Shown: positions 32,714-44,604 of the stretch, one piece after another
How positions within the stretch are numbered: position 1 is the first letter of the stretch
Layout: each line of letters opens with the position of its first letter
Program-made: the position numbers and the translations under genes
Assembly: GCA_013180625.2 (NCBI GenBank)
Contig: SNVD02012908.1
Coordinates: 1 to 64,000 of the forward strand
From: Boswellia sacra
Taxonomy: Eukaryota; Streptophyta; Magnoliopsida; Sapindales; Burseraceae
Length of the DNA stretch: 64,000 bases
Direction: 5' to 3'
Notes under the pieces: model-generated
Told to the model about the DNA's origin: nothing
What the model saw: only the letters and a program-made list of their open reading frames with translations
Databases searched by the model: none

Positions 32714-33214
32714 ATCTCAAGAAGCAGGCAGACCTAGAAGGCAAAAACCAAGGGTTCTCACTGTTACACTGAGTTTTCATGATAGGAGAAATCAAATCAA
32801 CAAACGTATTGCCACTTTCTTGAGAAATAATGATTTCTTCAATCACCAGAAATCCGCTATGATTGTCTCATCCATTAGATATAACCATAGGCAAATGAAA
32901 TCCTTATCTCAATTGATCGGCATTGGTACATCCGGATCATCAACAGTTGTTCCATTCATCTTGTGGCTTATTCATCAAATTTTGCTAACTTATTATGTTC
33001 TCCAAAGGGCTTCAAAAAGAAATGAAATTCTTGTTCAGTCCGCACTTCAACTATTAATCTAATAGGATCCCTCCACGTCCAGTGTCTTGAAGTTGCACCA
33101 CACAGGAAAAATTCCAGGCACTTAAAGAACAGACCAGTAACATAACCAATATAGCATCTAGCATCTAAAGCATATCATGCCTACAAGCACGCAAAACTCA
33201 AATAATTAAAGCAT

Positions 33215-33381
33215 CAAGGAAGCGGATCAGGATGGAGTTGATACAGCACCAATGGTGAAGTCCCGGATTCGAGTCTCCACAATGACCTCCTCCATGATTT
33301 AAGTGAGAGACCATGACACTGGGTTGGATTAATCGTGGTGCGCGTAAGCTGATCCGGACAACTCGATTAAAAAAAAAAAGT
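33215..33381 (+). mobile_element. tRNA-derived SINE (Au-like)
   Basis: Contains a box-B-like GGATTCGAGTCTCC and a 3' segment TGCGCGTAAGCTGATCCGGA, resembling the GCGCAAGCTGGCCCGGACA tail region of plant Au SINEs, followed by CTCGATT and an A-run. The 5' border and target duplication are not clear. Confidence 0.65.
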
Positions 33382-33757
33382 TCTACTTCTACCAAAAGCA
33401 CTCACATCCAGAAATAAAATTAAGGAAACTAAAACTAAAACGAAAAGCCCTTACCTTATTAATGGGTGATTGATACAATATTAACCAATTAATCACATAG
33501 AAAATAAACAAGATTATGAAGCAAGTTAAATGCCGGAGACGAGAGGTACTTAGCAATTTACAATGAATAATTAACATCATAAAACCCTTTACCTATCCCT
33601 GACCTCTGTTAATTAATATTTCAGCAATTCATCAAACCCATAATAATCAAATATGAACAGAAAAATAAAACCAATATTCGAAGATAAAGTCGGCGAATTT
33701 CATTATAAAAATCAGTCCCTAAATTATCCATAAAGAAAAAAAAATCCCAATTCTCAA

Positions 33758-34309
33758 TCAAATGGGCACGTATCTCTTGACGGCCTGCTTCCCAGCCGCG
33801 GCAGCCGCTGCCGTGATCCCACCAATGGCCCCCGCGATGGCGGCAGAGCGAAGGCCACCCGCAGCCCTGTAAATAGCCCCAGTACCAAGGCCAGCGGCAA
33901 TGGTGTTCAACAAATCATCAGAATCCCTCCAAAACACCAACCCACTTTCCAACCCAGCATAAATCAGCCCAAGAACACCCAACGAGTTCCCGTACCGCCG
34001 ACCCACTTGCCCACCGGAGTTGAGAACGCGGTTAATCCGGAGCTTGAGCGTGTCGGAGGGCTCGACTTCGCGCAGCCCCTGAACAGAGCCTCTGATAGCT
34101 CCGAAAACAGCGCCGGACAAGTAGCCACAACCCGTATAATACTGGAGATTCTCGCCCCAGGATCGTCGGGAGATTAAGGACTCTTCATGGAAAAGGAATT
34201 CTGGGGAGGTGGGGAGGTTGTAGAGGGTTTCGATGGGGACATCGAACTGCTGGTAGGGGTGGTAGTGGCGGTACTCTTTTTGTCGGCTGTTCGATGAAGA
34301 GTCGGCCAT
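33758..34309 (-). CDS. TIM23: Mitochondrial inner-membrane translocase subunit TIM23
   Basis: Channel-forming subunit of the TIM23 complex, which moves presequence proteins across the mitochondrial inner membrane. The gene is intronless with 183 codons, the usual plant length. The N-terminal ~70 residues are hydrophilic ([19 protein letters not shown]). The Tim17/Tim22/Tim23 domain follows with four glycine-rich membrane segments, including [40 protein letters not shown] and [17 protein letters not shown], ending VKRYVPI. The start is the first ATG of the frame. Position downstream of RPI matches Arabidopsis TIM23-3 (At3g04800) as I recall. Confidence 0.95.
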   Translation of the reverse strand: MADSSSNSRQKEYRHYHPYQQFDVPIETLYNLPTSPEFLFHEESLISRRSWGENLQYYTGCGYLSGAVFGAIRGSVQGLREVEPSDTLKLRINRVLNSGGQVGRRYGNSLGVLGLIYAGLESGLVFWRDSDDLLNTIAAGLGTGAIYRAAGGLRSAAIAGAIGGITAAAAAAGKQAVKRYVPI

Positions 34310-34418
34310 TAAAATTGAAGAATATTTCCGGGTTTTAGAAAGAAAGAGAGAAAAGCTGCTTTTGGTTGGGCTTCAATTCATCAATTCAAGGGTTTAAGGT
34401 CTAAGGGTCGTGCTACGG

Positions 34419-34640
34419 TACTGATAATGTATAGGTACATTAATTTTTTAATTTGTATAAAAATTATAAATAAATATATAAAAATTATAAATTAATATGT
34501 AATAATGTAAAATTGTAATTATTTATAATTTTTATATATTCACTTATTATTTTTATATATTTATTTATAATTTTTATACAATTTAAAAATATATAACACC
34601 GATACATCAGATGTGTTATCAATATAATATCTTACGTGAA
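34419..34640. mobile_element. Foldback MITE-like inverted repeat
   Basis: Two arms of ~75-95 bp (TTTGTATAAAAATTATAAAT with its neighbours, and its reverse complement at 34545-34595) flank a ~60 bp AT-rich spacer, so almost the whole unit can fold into one hairpin. The outer ends have diverged and no target duplication is certain. Confidence 0.6.
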
Positions 34641-35500
34641 AATAATATTATCAATACAATACAAGAGAATCAGGTTTTGCTTAATTAGTTTCACAATTAG
34701 AAAAAAAAACTTAGGTTGTTCTAAGAAATAACAATTTTTTTATTATATAGCAAATCTTGACCATGTTTGGCATGTCACCACCTTGAATAATTGATCAATT
34801 GGCTCACTGGTTGGCTAGGAAAAATATATAAATAAATAATATTTGACTACAATAAAAAAATCAAAAATAAATAATAATTTTCAAATATAAAATATTATGT
34901 TAGATGTATTTCAAGTCGACAAGGGGTTTGTAGACCTCTAGAAATTCTTAAAAAAATACTGATTTCAACTTTTTTTTCCCAAAAAACACGATATCTAAAC
35001 AACAAATACCTAAAATTGACCCCCTAATATGTATTGCAACATTTATTCATCTATTAACACATTTTTTTTTCAAAATATATGTTAAAATCACGGTAAACTG
35101 TAAGAAACCTAAGGTTATATAATTATGTTAGAGAGAAAATTACTTTATGAACCGATTAAACTTCAATCTAATGTTTCTAAACTGATTTTCCTTCTTTTTC
35201 ATGGTTTTCGAACTATTAAAATTTGGTTTTGTATGTTGATAATGAGTTTGATTACCCCTTTCGATAGTTAGGGAAAGAGTTAGCCAGAAAGAGTTAATTT
35301 GAAAGGTGGAACAAGGAGTTAAATGAGGGGAACAATGGGGATTTTACTGTTTGCCTTGGAGACCATGGCGTGAAAATATTGTGGCTGTAAGGCTATTTTC
35401 AAAAAGCTTCTTAATTTTTGGGGGTTATTTTTTAAAATTTCCCTTGAAATTACAGGAATACTATGGGTAGGAGGTTTCCTTCTCTTTTCGCGGAGGCCCA
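34641..35500. other. Intergenic, no gene seen
   Basis: AT-rich upstream sequence of TIM23 without recognisable features. The open frame 35319-35549 (-) is not recognisable. Confidence 0.5.
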
Positions 35501-37001
35501 AGCCACCGAGGTTCTGCCACGCTGGGAGAGTTGCTTTGGGAGTTGCCACTCGGGTAATCTAACTACAGGACAAAGTGTTTGAGTGACGGTAGCTCAATCT
35601 TTTGCTTTTGGACCCGAACCATCTTCGCCCTTCAAAGAGGGGTTCGGGAAACTAGATACGAATTATCGATCTGTCTGGACAAAGTCCAGCCTCCACTAGG
35701 GTTCATTGAGGCTATGGTTTTCGATTGGTAATTATTGTCTATTTAGATCCTAATTTATTTTAAATGCACACGACAGATTTTATCTTTCATTACATTTGGG
35801 GTGATTCAACCATGAGCAAGGTACAAAAAATCAAATATATGTTCAATCAAACATGAGTCAGGACAAGATCATAATTATATCTACTTCTTAATGCAATAAA
35901 GTAACTTCAAAAGCAAGTATAAATAAAGTTAAAGAGATTGAAATTAAAACACTCCAAATGTTACTCTCACATCACCAAATAAGCCACGTGCTATGAAGAA
36001 CCTCTACCATTTGAGAACTGGTCCTTCGCCAATCAATGCGAATCCATCCGTTTCCAACCATCGTTATGGCCATACAAATGCCTCGACACTTTGGTGATGG
36101 ACCTCACTTCTATATCCATCTCAATCGGATTTACCACTAAACAATGTGGGTCTATCCGCATCCGACATTACCAACTCACCCTTCCAAAACTCCAATCTCT
36201 AAGGTAAACATCTTGCCATCAATGCGAGCCCATTTACCGTTCAACACTTTCAATCATTTTTGCTTGACACAAATTGGCGACATGAGCAACGAGCACCTCA
36301 CCAACAATGCAAGGCCACTTGCTACTCACTTTCTGCACTTCCACCAAGTCTACTCAAAACATAATTTACAACATCATAATAACACTTAAGCATTAATGTG
36401 AACATTTATCATCAAAACAAGGAACAAATCATAAGAAAACTAACTAAACATGCAAGCACTTTCCATCCTACTTCTCTAGCATGCATCTAAGCTCCCGAGT
36501 ACCTCAAACCACATCAACACAAATAAAAACATGGCACCATAATAAAAAATGTTAAACAAGGCCACTTTCATGCACATTTAACATTTTAAAGAAAACAAAA
36601 ATAGTTTTAAACCTGTGCACATGCTTACGCTAACCATAAACATCATTTTCATCATATAAACTAAATTAAATACTCATTAACTAAACAACCAAAAGTGGCC
36701 AACCCACTATTCATATGATATCATGCATAAAAAGTTCATAAAATGAAAGAAAACACATATATAGTAAAAAAAAAAAAAAGTAGCCTTAAACTTAACATGC
36801 GTTTCTAACTACAAATCATGAGAATAGCTAAAAACTTGAAAAAATCATAATAAGATACTAAAATTCATAATACTATAAAAGTGGCATAAAAAGTATTCAC
36901 AAACTCATATTTTGACTAGGAAATAGCAAAATGAAGCATATAAACCCATATTACTAAGACTTGTACTCAAAAAGTATTTGAAAATGCATGGAAATCATAG
37001 A
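35500..37001. repeat. Diverged LTR-like relic (left part of a Tat/Ogre-like element)
   Basis: Shares a run of features in the same order with 44750-45350: CGGGTAATCT, then AGATACGA, a GGACAAAGTCCAGCCTCCACT-like string, then ATGCACAC, then ACACTCCAAAT, then TGGTCCTTCGCCAATC. I read the two as strongly diverged copies of one long terminal repeat, or of two related elements. Borders are not defined. Confidence 0.4.
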
Positions 37002-37015
37002 TGTCACTACAAGAA

Positions 37016-37620
37016 AAATGAGTTATGGCAACGCGCATTTCGTGTTGCTAAAACACTTTCGCAATGCGCAGACGCACGTTGCCGTTTTTGCTGCTGCGAA
37101 AAGTCCATCACTTTTAGCAACGCGCGTATGCATGTTGCGAAAAGTGATTTTGCACGTTGCAGAAAATCTTTTGGCAACACGCATTGCGTGTTGCTGAAAG
37201 ACGGAGTAAAAGAGTTTTAGCAACACACAATGCGTGTTGTTATAGACATCAATTGCAATGTGCATTGTGTGTTGCTGTATACATCAATGGCAACGAGCAA
37301 TGCGTGTTGCTGTAGACATCAATGGCAACGCGCAATGCGCGTTGCAAAAAGATTAGAAGTAGTATAGTTTCAGCAACATGCAATGCGCGTTGCTGTAGAT
37401 ATCAATGGCAACGTGCAATGCGTGTTGCAAAAAGATTAGAATTAATGTAGTTTCAACAACATGCAATGAGCGTTGCTGTAGACATCAATGGCAACGCATA
37501 TTGCACGTTGCGAAAAGATAAAAAAATATTAGTTTCAGCAACATGCAATGCACGTTGCTATAGATTTAAGCATTGTGTTTTGGCAACATACGCATGTTGC
37601 TATTTATTTGATATAGAAAT
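37016..37620. repeat. Left subterminal repeat array of the CACTA element
   Basis: A dozen or more copies of a GCAACRYGCAATGCGYGTTGC-type palindrome, with spacers such as TATAGACATCAATG and AAAAGATTAGAA. The palindromes read similarly on both strands, which creates shadow ORFs on both. Confidence 0.88.
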
Positions 37621-39394
37621 ATATTGTATTTATAATTTAATATATTTTTTATTAATATGCAATACCTACTCATTTTTTATTATACAAATTGGTATATAAA
37701 TTATCGTAGAATGCATAATATATAATAAATGTACAAATTTGTATTATGTTAATATTATCACAAATATTATTAAAAATACAAGTACTTGTAATTAATATGT
37801 AATACAATCCTAAATAACCTACGGAAAATGAATTCAAGTGAAACATTCTTAAGCACAAATTTGTACATAAGCAATAAAATCATCATCTTCTTTTAGCATC
37901 TTGATTGATGAACTTTCCAAACAAACACGAACAAAGCCTACACAAGCAACTTTAAAATGTTACATAAGCAAGATAACAATAGGCATATAGACTCATGTTT
38001 AAGCAACTTCGAAATATAAACTTATAGAAATTTAGTCAATGAGAAAGTATTACCTTCATGATATTAACTTGATGCAACTTTTAGGCCAAGCAATAGCACT
38101 TCCTACCGCCTAATCAATGTTTTGAGCTTCATCAGTTGATCTGTACATTTCAACATCATTCCTAATAGCATGAGTTTTCCAAACTTTCCAACAATCTCTT
38201 CCTAAAGGCTTGTGATGCTATTATTAAACTTACAAATAGGCCTCAAAGATTGAACTTAATTATAACCCAAGGAAAACTTCAAAATTATGCACTTGATCAA
38301 GAATTTTATCTCAAAGATTGGTTTCGCTCCACTTCAATTCCTCAAGTGTGTGTGTGTAGAGCCATTCTCACCTAATCACTTGTAACCCGGATGAGTTTAT
38401 GCAACCAAATTATTCATATTTAATAGTGAAGATGTGCACATTGTCCTTAATGTTTAAGCAAGTGGAAGATAAGTATAGATTTTTTTCTTTTTTTTTCTTA
38501 AACACAATATATCTCACTTTTATTGTTCATGACATAACCCAACTCCTTTAACTTCCCAAAACCATAACAAGGAAAAAGGGTTAAAAAAGCTCAAAAGGGT
38601 TACTAGGGACCAAATTCAATCAAGGTAGGCTATGAAATCTCAAACGGTCTAAAGATGGCCTAAATCATTTTTCTAATGTTGCACAGTCTAGGATTTCGTC
38701 TCGACTGATCATCAAACAAGTTATAAAATTCATTGAAATATGGAGAAATACTTAAATTGCATAAACCTTCTCTAATTAAATAAATAACCCAGTGATAATG
38801 GCCCAATGCTCAATGTTGTGCAAGGAATTAAAGGCAAAGCAAAAACCAATTAATATTTCAAGCATATAGATCTATGCATCATTTATCATTTTTCAAGAGT
38901 TATTCTCAAATCAATCATTGCCTTATCATTGGCCGCAGACTTAAGGTTTCCAGCTTATATACATTTATTATGAATGAACAAAACAAGAAACAAAATGCTT
39001 TAAACAACAGTAAATAAGCAAACTACAAATTTATGATGATAGAATGCGTTTCAAGAGTTTAAGAAACCCCATATTCTGCCATTCTAAAGGCTTTCCACAA
39101 TTTTTTTTGAATCGGACCTGATAGAAACAAAAAACACATAACAACTCTAAATTACATAAAATTAAACTTACTGATAAAGTAACAAAGTCCAACAATCAGT
39201 AAACAAAAACAGGTTAGTTAGAATGAGTCTATAAAGTTTAGAAGTTAGCCTCCTTATTCAGCCATTATGGATTGAAAAGATCCATAATACGTTTCAAGAG
39301 GACTTGAACTTAAAACAAACAAAATCAACAAACAATAACAACACAAAGATAGCAGTAATAATCAAATCAAACAAAATAAGAAAAATAAATTTCA

Positions 39395-39886
39395 TCAATT
39401 TTTGAGGATTTGCTTCCCATCCAATTTTCTTACAAAGTGACAAACAGGGTCTTTTTTGGTCATATTTTCTAGACTATAACGCTGTAGTTCATCACGAAAT
39501 TGGGTCCATAGATTAAGCAATTCATGTTGAACAAGTCCACAAGAATGTGATTCAAGAGTTAATAAAATATTATCTAAAGACTCATTATTCAAACCATTCT
39601 TAATGAACAAAAGTTTATCTTCTCTATTCCTGGACACAAAACCTAATGATCTACGACTTTGGTTACAATTCCATCTAGCACATTTATAACATACTTGTAA
39701 CCTCTTTGCTCTTCGCCTCTTGGCATAGTAGCTCTTTCCTAGACCAGGCATGCATTTAGTGAGATTAATATCAGGCTCACCAGACAATCTTACCTTAGCT
39801 TCGATAAGCCACCGGATATCCGCAGGCATTTTTAGGAGCATCAACGTCCAGAGTCTAGTCATCCGTATTTTATAAATTTTGAACAT
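39395..39886 (-). CDS. Uncharacterised 163-residue ORF inside the CACTA element
   Basis: A continuous open frame from ATG 39886 to the stop after GKQILKN. The protein is basic in the middle (YYAKRRRAKRLQ) and has a compact cysteine cluster (CYKCARWNC) that could bind zinc, followed by an amphipathic C-terminal half with SLDNILLTLESHSCGLVQHE. I do not recognise the family. It does not look like a TNPA or TNPD transposase. A long clean ORF in AT-rich TE interior suggests either a captured host gene fragment or an element-encoded accessory protein. An upstream exon could exist but was not identified. Confidence 0.5.
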   Translation of the reverse strand: MFKIYKIRMTRLWTLMLLKMPADIRWLIEAKVRLSGEPDINLTKCMPGLGKSYYAKRRRAKRLQVCYKCARWNCNQSRRSLGFVSRNREDKLLFIKNGLNNESLDNILLTLESHSCGLVQHELLNLWTQFRDELQRYSLENMTKKDPVCHFVRKLDGKQILKN

Positions 39887-40359
39887 AGCTTTTTGAGGAA
39901 GTGAAGAAAATATTTACGAAGGTTTGAAAGAAATATATCAACATCCATTGAAGAGGAGAAAAGGAAAGATATTACCGATAATGTGTTTGAGTCCAAGATA
40001 TGCACGCTTCAAACCTTCAGGCAATAGAGATGACTACAATATCAAATGCAATCAACGAGCTTTTATTATATGTGTGTGTGTATGTATACACTAATACTAA
40101 TTAGATCATAAACTCCTTAAATTTAACATTAAACAATAAGATGAATTCCATATTAATTTGCTGCCTCAATTTATTTTCTTTAAATATTTTTAAAAAAATT
40201 AAATTAATTCATGAAACAAAAGCTTAGAATAATCAAACACTTATATAAATAAATATTTTTAAAAATGAATAATGATCAAAATTGGAACAATAAAAGTGGT
40301 ATAGTTAGAAAGAACTTGGAACAAGCTTTATTTGAGGTATAGATTGTAAGGAAAAAAAA

Positions 40360-41240
40360 ATATGTATCATAAACTCCATTAAGAAGGCAATATTTATAGA
40401 GTTCATAAACTCCATTCAGAAGGCAAAATAATGAAAAAATAATAATAAAATTTATAACAAAATATGCAGTCAAAACGAATAATTATGAAGTATAGTATAT
40501 TTATTAACTCAAAAAGAAGTTGCAACAAGGTTTACTAACCACATCATAAACTCCAATTCAGAAGGCACGTGAATAAGTGATGAAGATCATAAAACAAATC
40601 AAAATTTAAAGCCTTCATCCACATTGAATAGTTCATGTAATCAATAAACAAAGCAAAGCTTTTCACACAAAACCTCTTAAGTACAAGCAAAGGAAAATGG
40701 AGTAGTCCGAATGTTATTGCATGTGTTAGTTCATGATTATAAGACACTTAACAACATGATCCTTGTCAAATTAAAATCTTATTGATATCGGTAAAATTAA
40801 TTGGCCATGGTTGGATGTGCATATATACATATAGTTCAAAGGGTGTGAGTAGATTATTATATAAATTTATTTGCCTTTTGATCTTGGTTAAAGTGCCTTT
40901 TAGCATAGTTAGCAACGTGGGAACAAGAAGATAGAATTGCATGTGCTTAGCTGGTGCATGAAGTGGCCCACATGGCCTTGCATGAGTTGCATGTGCTTAG
41001 GCTATGCTAAAGTGTTGCAAGGATGAAGGTACACCATAATATGGCCATCATTCTCCGTTAAGAGAAACTTGTTCTCCAAAAAGTGAGCTTGCTATATATT
41101 CAAAGTCTGAAACTGACTTAAAGCACATGCTCTGCATATTGCATAACCAAGTACAAGCATAATGAAAAACATTAAAATTGAAGTAGTCCGAATGGCTCAG
41201 TACCAAGTACAAGCAAAGGAAAATGGAGTAGTCCGAAAGG
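40360..41240. repeat. Dispersed short repeats in the CACTA interior
   Basis: CATAAACTCCATTMAGAAGG occurs at about 40369, 40404 and 40544. AAAATGGAGTAGTCCGAA occurs at about 40694 and 41219, with a related string at 41181. TGCATGTGCTTAG occurs at 40937 and 40988. No gene seen. Confidence 0.6.
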
Positions 41241-41989
41241 GTATAGGCCAACTAATGGATAAAGTTGCAACAATAGAATGTTTGTGAATCTATAAGTCGG
41301 GAATCCTTGCGAAATTGATGAAATATGCTACTACTGCTTCGTGTAGCTGACACCATTTGTTAGATAGCTATAAGTATATTAGTGGTGGCATATCAGATTA
41401 TTTGTTCTATTTTCTCCACTTTTTTTATACTTACGTAGTTATATAAATATTTAAACATAAAGTTTGAGAGATTCTACTTCTTGGAATTGCTATTATTTTA
41501 CAGAAATTCAGATTCCACAACTGGGAATAAGATATTAAAGTGGAAGAATGCAGGAATAACACAAAGTTCAGTTGCAAATAGAGCCAGGCAGTAACGTGAA
41601 CATTTTATTTATAAAAGTATTATTTAATCTTTGTCTATGAGCATGAACAAGATAGAAAGAAAGGTTTATCTTCTTCAAATTTGATTAAATATTAATCTAT
41701 AATTAAAAAAATATATATAACCATGGAAGGAATAATGATCATCATCTTCCTGGAAACGTCCATGACATGCATGCAAAGCAAAGCATATAAAAGTGGAAAG
41801 GAACCAACTCAAGTCTCAATATAAACTATATATTATAATAAGGTGCATGATTGTTGCGTATATATTATAATAAGGTGATTGTTGCGTCTAAGAATCTTGT
41901 ACCCGTAAGTGTAGCAATGAAATCCTAGGCTTAAAGATATAGAACATTAAAGGACTTAAATTATTCAATACCTGTAGCAGTAATCCACT

Positions 41990-42200
41990 TATGAAGTAGC
42001 TCGCCTGCAGCAGTAACAAACCTACCAAGTAAAATGGAGTTCTCGAGCAGGAAAACAAGCGATGGAAATGGCTCTGCAGCAAGTCGAGATAAAGTTCTGC
42101 AGCTAGCGTGGAGCAAGCGGGTAAAGGAAACTTCTGCAGCGAGTAAAAAAAATGGCTCTGCAGCTAGCGTGGAGGAAACTTGTAAATTAAAGATATAACT
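41990..42200. repeat. Imperfect repeats with CTGCAGC core in the CACTA interior
   Basis: At least five imperfect copies of a TTCTGCAGC or CTCTGCAGC string with flanking AGCGTGGAG or GCGAG occur here, with one more at 42256. No open frame of note. Confidence 0.6.
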
Positions 42201-42754
42201 TTCCTTTGAAGTGGGGCAGGGGAGAACTATTCACCTGTGTAGTCTTGTAAATGGCTCTGCAGCGATGGAGGAAATGCAGTTAATTTTCTCAATTGAGCGG
42301 TATCGTACTTCTTATACACTCTTATGGCTATCAATCATGGCAACAATGCTCTCTACTCCTCCGTTTGTCTGCTTATCCCCGAACAGAGGGAGTGACACAT
42401 AAGGACTGAGCTGCGAGTAAGGATGGCCGAAGCTACGGAGGCTGGGCTGGGCTGCCGGAGCTGTGGAGGCCAGCTGGCCACAAGAGGTGCTGCGAGTAAG
42501 GATGGCCGAAGACTGTCAAGAGGCCGCTCAGTCGAGCGTTGATGAGTGATGACAGTGAAGATGGTGGAGATAAGGCGACTTAGGGATTTGAGGATTAATA
42601 CGTTTAGGAGATTTTGGGCTGAATAACTATTTTTTCCTTTATATAAGGTAGTAAATTTCCAGGATTTCCTATTATATTAAACTTTATTACTATCACCCCT
42701 ATAAATTTTTATAAGTTCATATTTTTAATTTTTCTATATACACCCTTATAGACA

Positions 42755-42975
42755 TTTCGCAACATGCAGGATGCGCATGTTGCTAAATTTAATAGTTTTG
42801 GCAACGTGCATTTTCTGCGCGTTGCTGAATGATAATTTTCGCAACGTGCATTGCTTGCACGTTGCTAAAACTGAAGTTTAGCAATCTTTTGCAACACACA
42901 CAAAATGCGCGTTGCGAAAAATAATATTCAGCAACATGCATAAGCGCGCGTTGCGAAAACCCTGTTGTCATAGCC
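42755..42975. repeat. Right subterminal repeat array of the CACTA element
   Basis: Shorter array, about six copies, of the same GCAACGTGCATT...GCACGTTGC motif as at the left end. Confidence 0.85.
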
Positions 42976-43079
42976 TATTTTTCTTGTAGTGTGTCTAGTG
43001 GAATGAACGGTAAAACAAAAATACATAAAAGAAAACATTAAAACACTAAGGAATTGCACATGTAATCATAGAAAAAGAA

Positions 43080-43860
43080 GTGGCAATGTAGTCATTGCCC
43101 TTAGGCTCACCAAGTCGTCAAAACGAAGCTAGAGTGGACAAAATTCAAAGAAAATACGCTTAAAAGCTCACATAGATGTCAAAATGGGTAGGAAATAGTG
43201 TTTAGAGGCTATAAGAATCAAAGAAATGTAGTTCATGACTTGCTCTTGAGCCAATCATGCTGGTCAATGGAGGAGGTATCTGGCTATGATTGGATAATGG
43301 GTTGCTTCTTGTGTTAGGTTCTTGCAATTTTGGGTCGGGAATCTACCCCTCATCAATCAAGTCTTGGATCTTGTGGCAAAGGCAATGACATTTGTCGATA
43401 ACATAGCTAGTTAGTTGGTGAAAAGCACAATATTCATGATGCTTATGATTGGCTGTACGAGAATTCTAAGGAGGTTTTGATGCTAAAGGGAGTAAAACCA
43501 ATTGGGCATGAATTTATTCGAATACTTTAGACAAGGGTCGTCCCAATTGACTAAACTTCCTTGGATGATTTGTTAACCCACTGGGTTAATTTAGGCTTCC
43601 TTCAGCGGCCAAAGTTTGTGATGATCGAAGTGGCATTGAAGTTGAAGCAAGTCTTTGGGCAGACAACTCAATCAGTTGGGCCACTTGGTGCTTTAGTGCT
43701 TCTATGTTTGTACTCATCTTACTAATCGTCTCGTATTGGTCGACTATTGCGGTTATAATTAGCTCACCTACTTCTTTCAAAATCTCAACAACTTGAGTCC
43801 CTCATTGTCCTATTTCTTCATTTTGGTTGGTCATCTTGTATATTTTAAGCTATGATGGCT
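43080..43860 (-). pseudogene. gag relic of a Tat/Ogre-like gypsy element
   Basis: On the - strand, across frame breaks and stops, fragments read TNQNEEIGQ, the coiled-coil EALKHQVAQLIELSAQ, then QLGRPLSKVFE, then HHEYCAFHQLTSYVIDKC and HKIQDLIDEG. The YCxFHQ...D.C...KIQDLID pattern is typical of gag C-termini in plant Tat/Ogre elements. Protease, RT and integrase are not found nearby, so the pol region is missing or separated. Confidence 0.6.
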
Positions 43861-44587
43861 ATAAAACAAAGGTGTTAATGCCATGCATGAATGCATGTAT
43901 GCATGATATGATCCATGCTCATACAAGGGCATAGAAACACTTTCAGCCTTCCAACCTTATTCCTCCCACGCACGTGAGGTCGAGTCTCTTTTCTTAGGAT
44001 TCTAGGCTTCATTCCTAAGACATCATCATGGGATATGAGAATGCGAGATTCTCTCTCCTGATTCTAACATTCATGTTGATGTTGGATTCTTCATGATTAT
44101 CATAACATGGTTTTTCAAAATGTTATGATAACCTTAACTCATGGCATATGTTCTCATTTTATTATTATGGATGACTTGACATGTAGCATTTGTTCATGGT
44201 TCCATGAGGTTTAAGTTGATGTTATTCTAATCATGGGGAATTTAAATCCATAGACATGCAATTTAATTCATCCTATTAAAAATTTCTAGAGTGGTCTATA
44301 TGGGATTAAGTCTCAAAGGTCCAATGGTCTGAGCTCCTTCGAGCGAGAGATGCCCCCATGGCCCGATCTCTTTTTATACCAACTCAATGGTAGGTGCTCA
44401 AAGGTGGTGACACCAACATGAGTTGTCTAGGGGTCGAATGAAGCCAAAGACTTCTCATACCAATGCCACACGATTAGTTTTAGGCAATTCGTGCTCATTG
44501 TATGCAAAAGTGTAGTGATGCAAGGACTCATTATACCGACATGAGGTATTAGAATTTGGTATTTCCATCAGAACCAACTTCTCTTAT

Positions 44588-44604
44588 CCCCAATGGAGTC
44601 GCCA
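44588..44604 (-). other. Primer-binding-site candidate (tRNA-Arg type)
   Basis: On the - strand TGGCGACTCCATTGGGG follows a long LTR-like segment and precedes the gag relic. TGGCGACTC is the primer-site start used by Ogre/Tat elements (tRNA-Arg). This fits the order LTR, primer site, leader, gag. Confidence 0.55.

Larger units (their letters stand above)
37005..42991. mobile_element. CACTA (En/Spm, CMC) transposon, 5,987 bp
   Basis: Starts CACTACAAGAAAAATGAG and ends with the reverse complement TATTTTTCTTGTAGTG. It is flanked by a 3 bp duplication TGT (37002-37004 and 42992-42994). Both ends carry arrays of GCAACGCGCATTGCGTGTTGC-like palindromes, the typical subterminal binding sites of CACTA transposases. 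No transposase (TNPD) is recognisable inside, so it is non-autonomous or carries unrelated coding sequence. It sits inside the Tat/Ogre-like relic. Confidence 0.92.

Noticed and set aside
37023..37265. Overlapping ORFs on both strands (36978-37220, 36988-37197, 37023-37265)
   Set aside because: They arise from the palindromic subterminal repeats of the CACTA element and are not genes.
37005..37620. CRISPR-like array
   Set aside because: The repeats are palindromic TE subterminal motifs with irregular spacing, in a plant genome next to a CACTA terminus.
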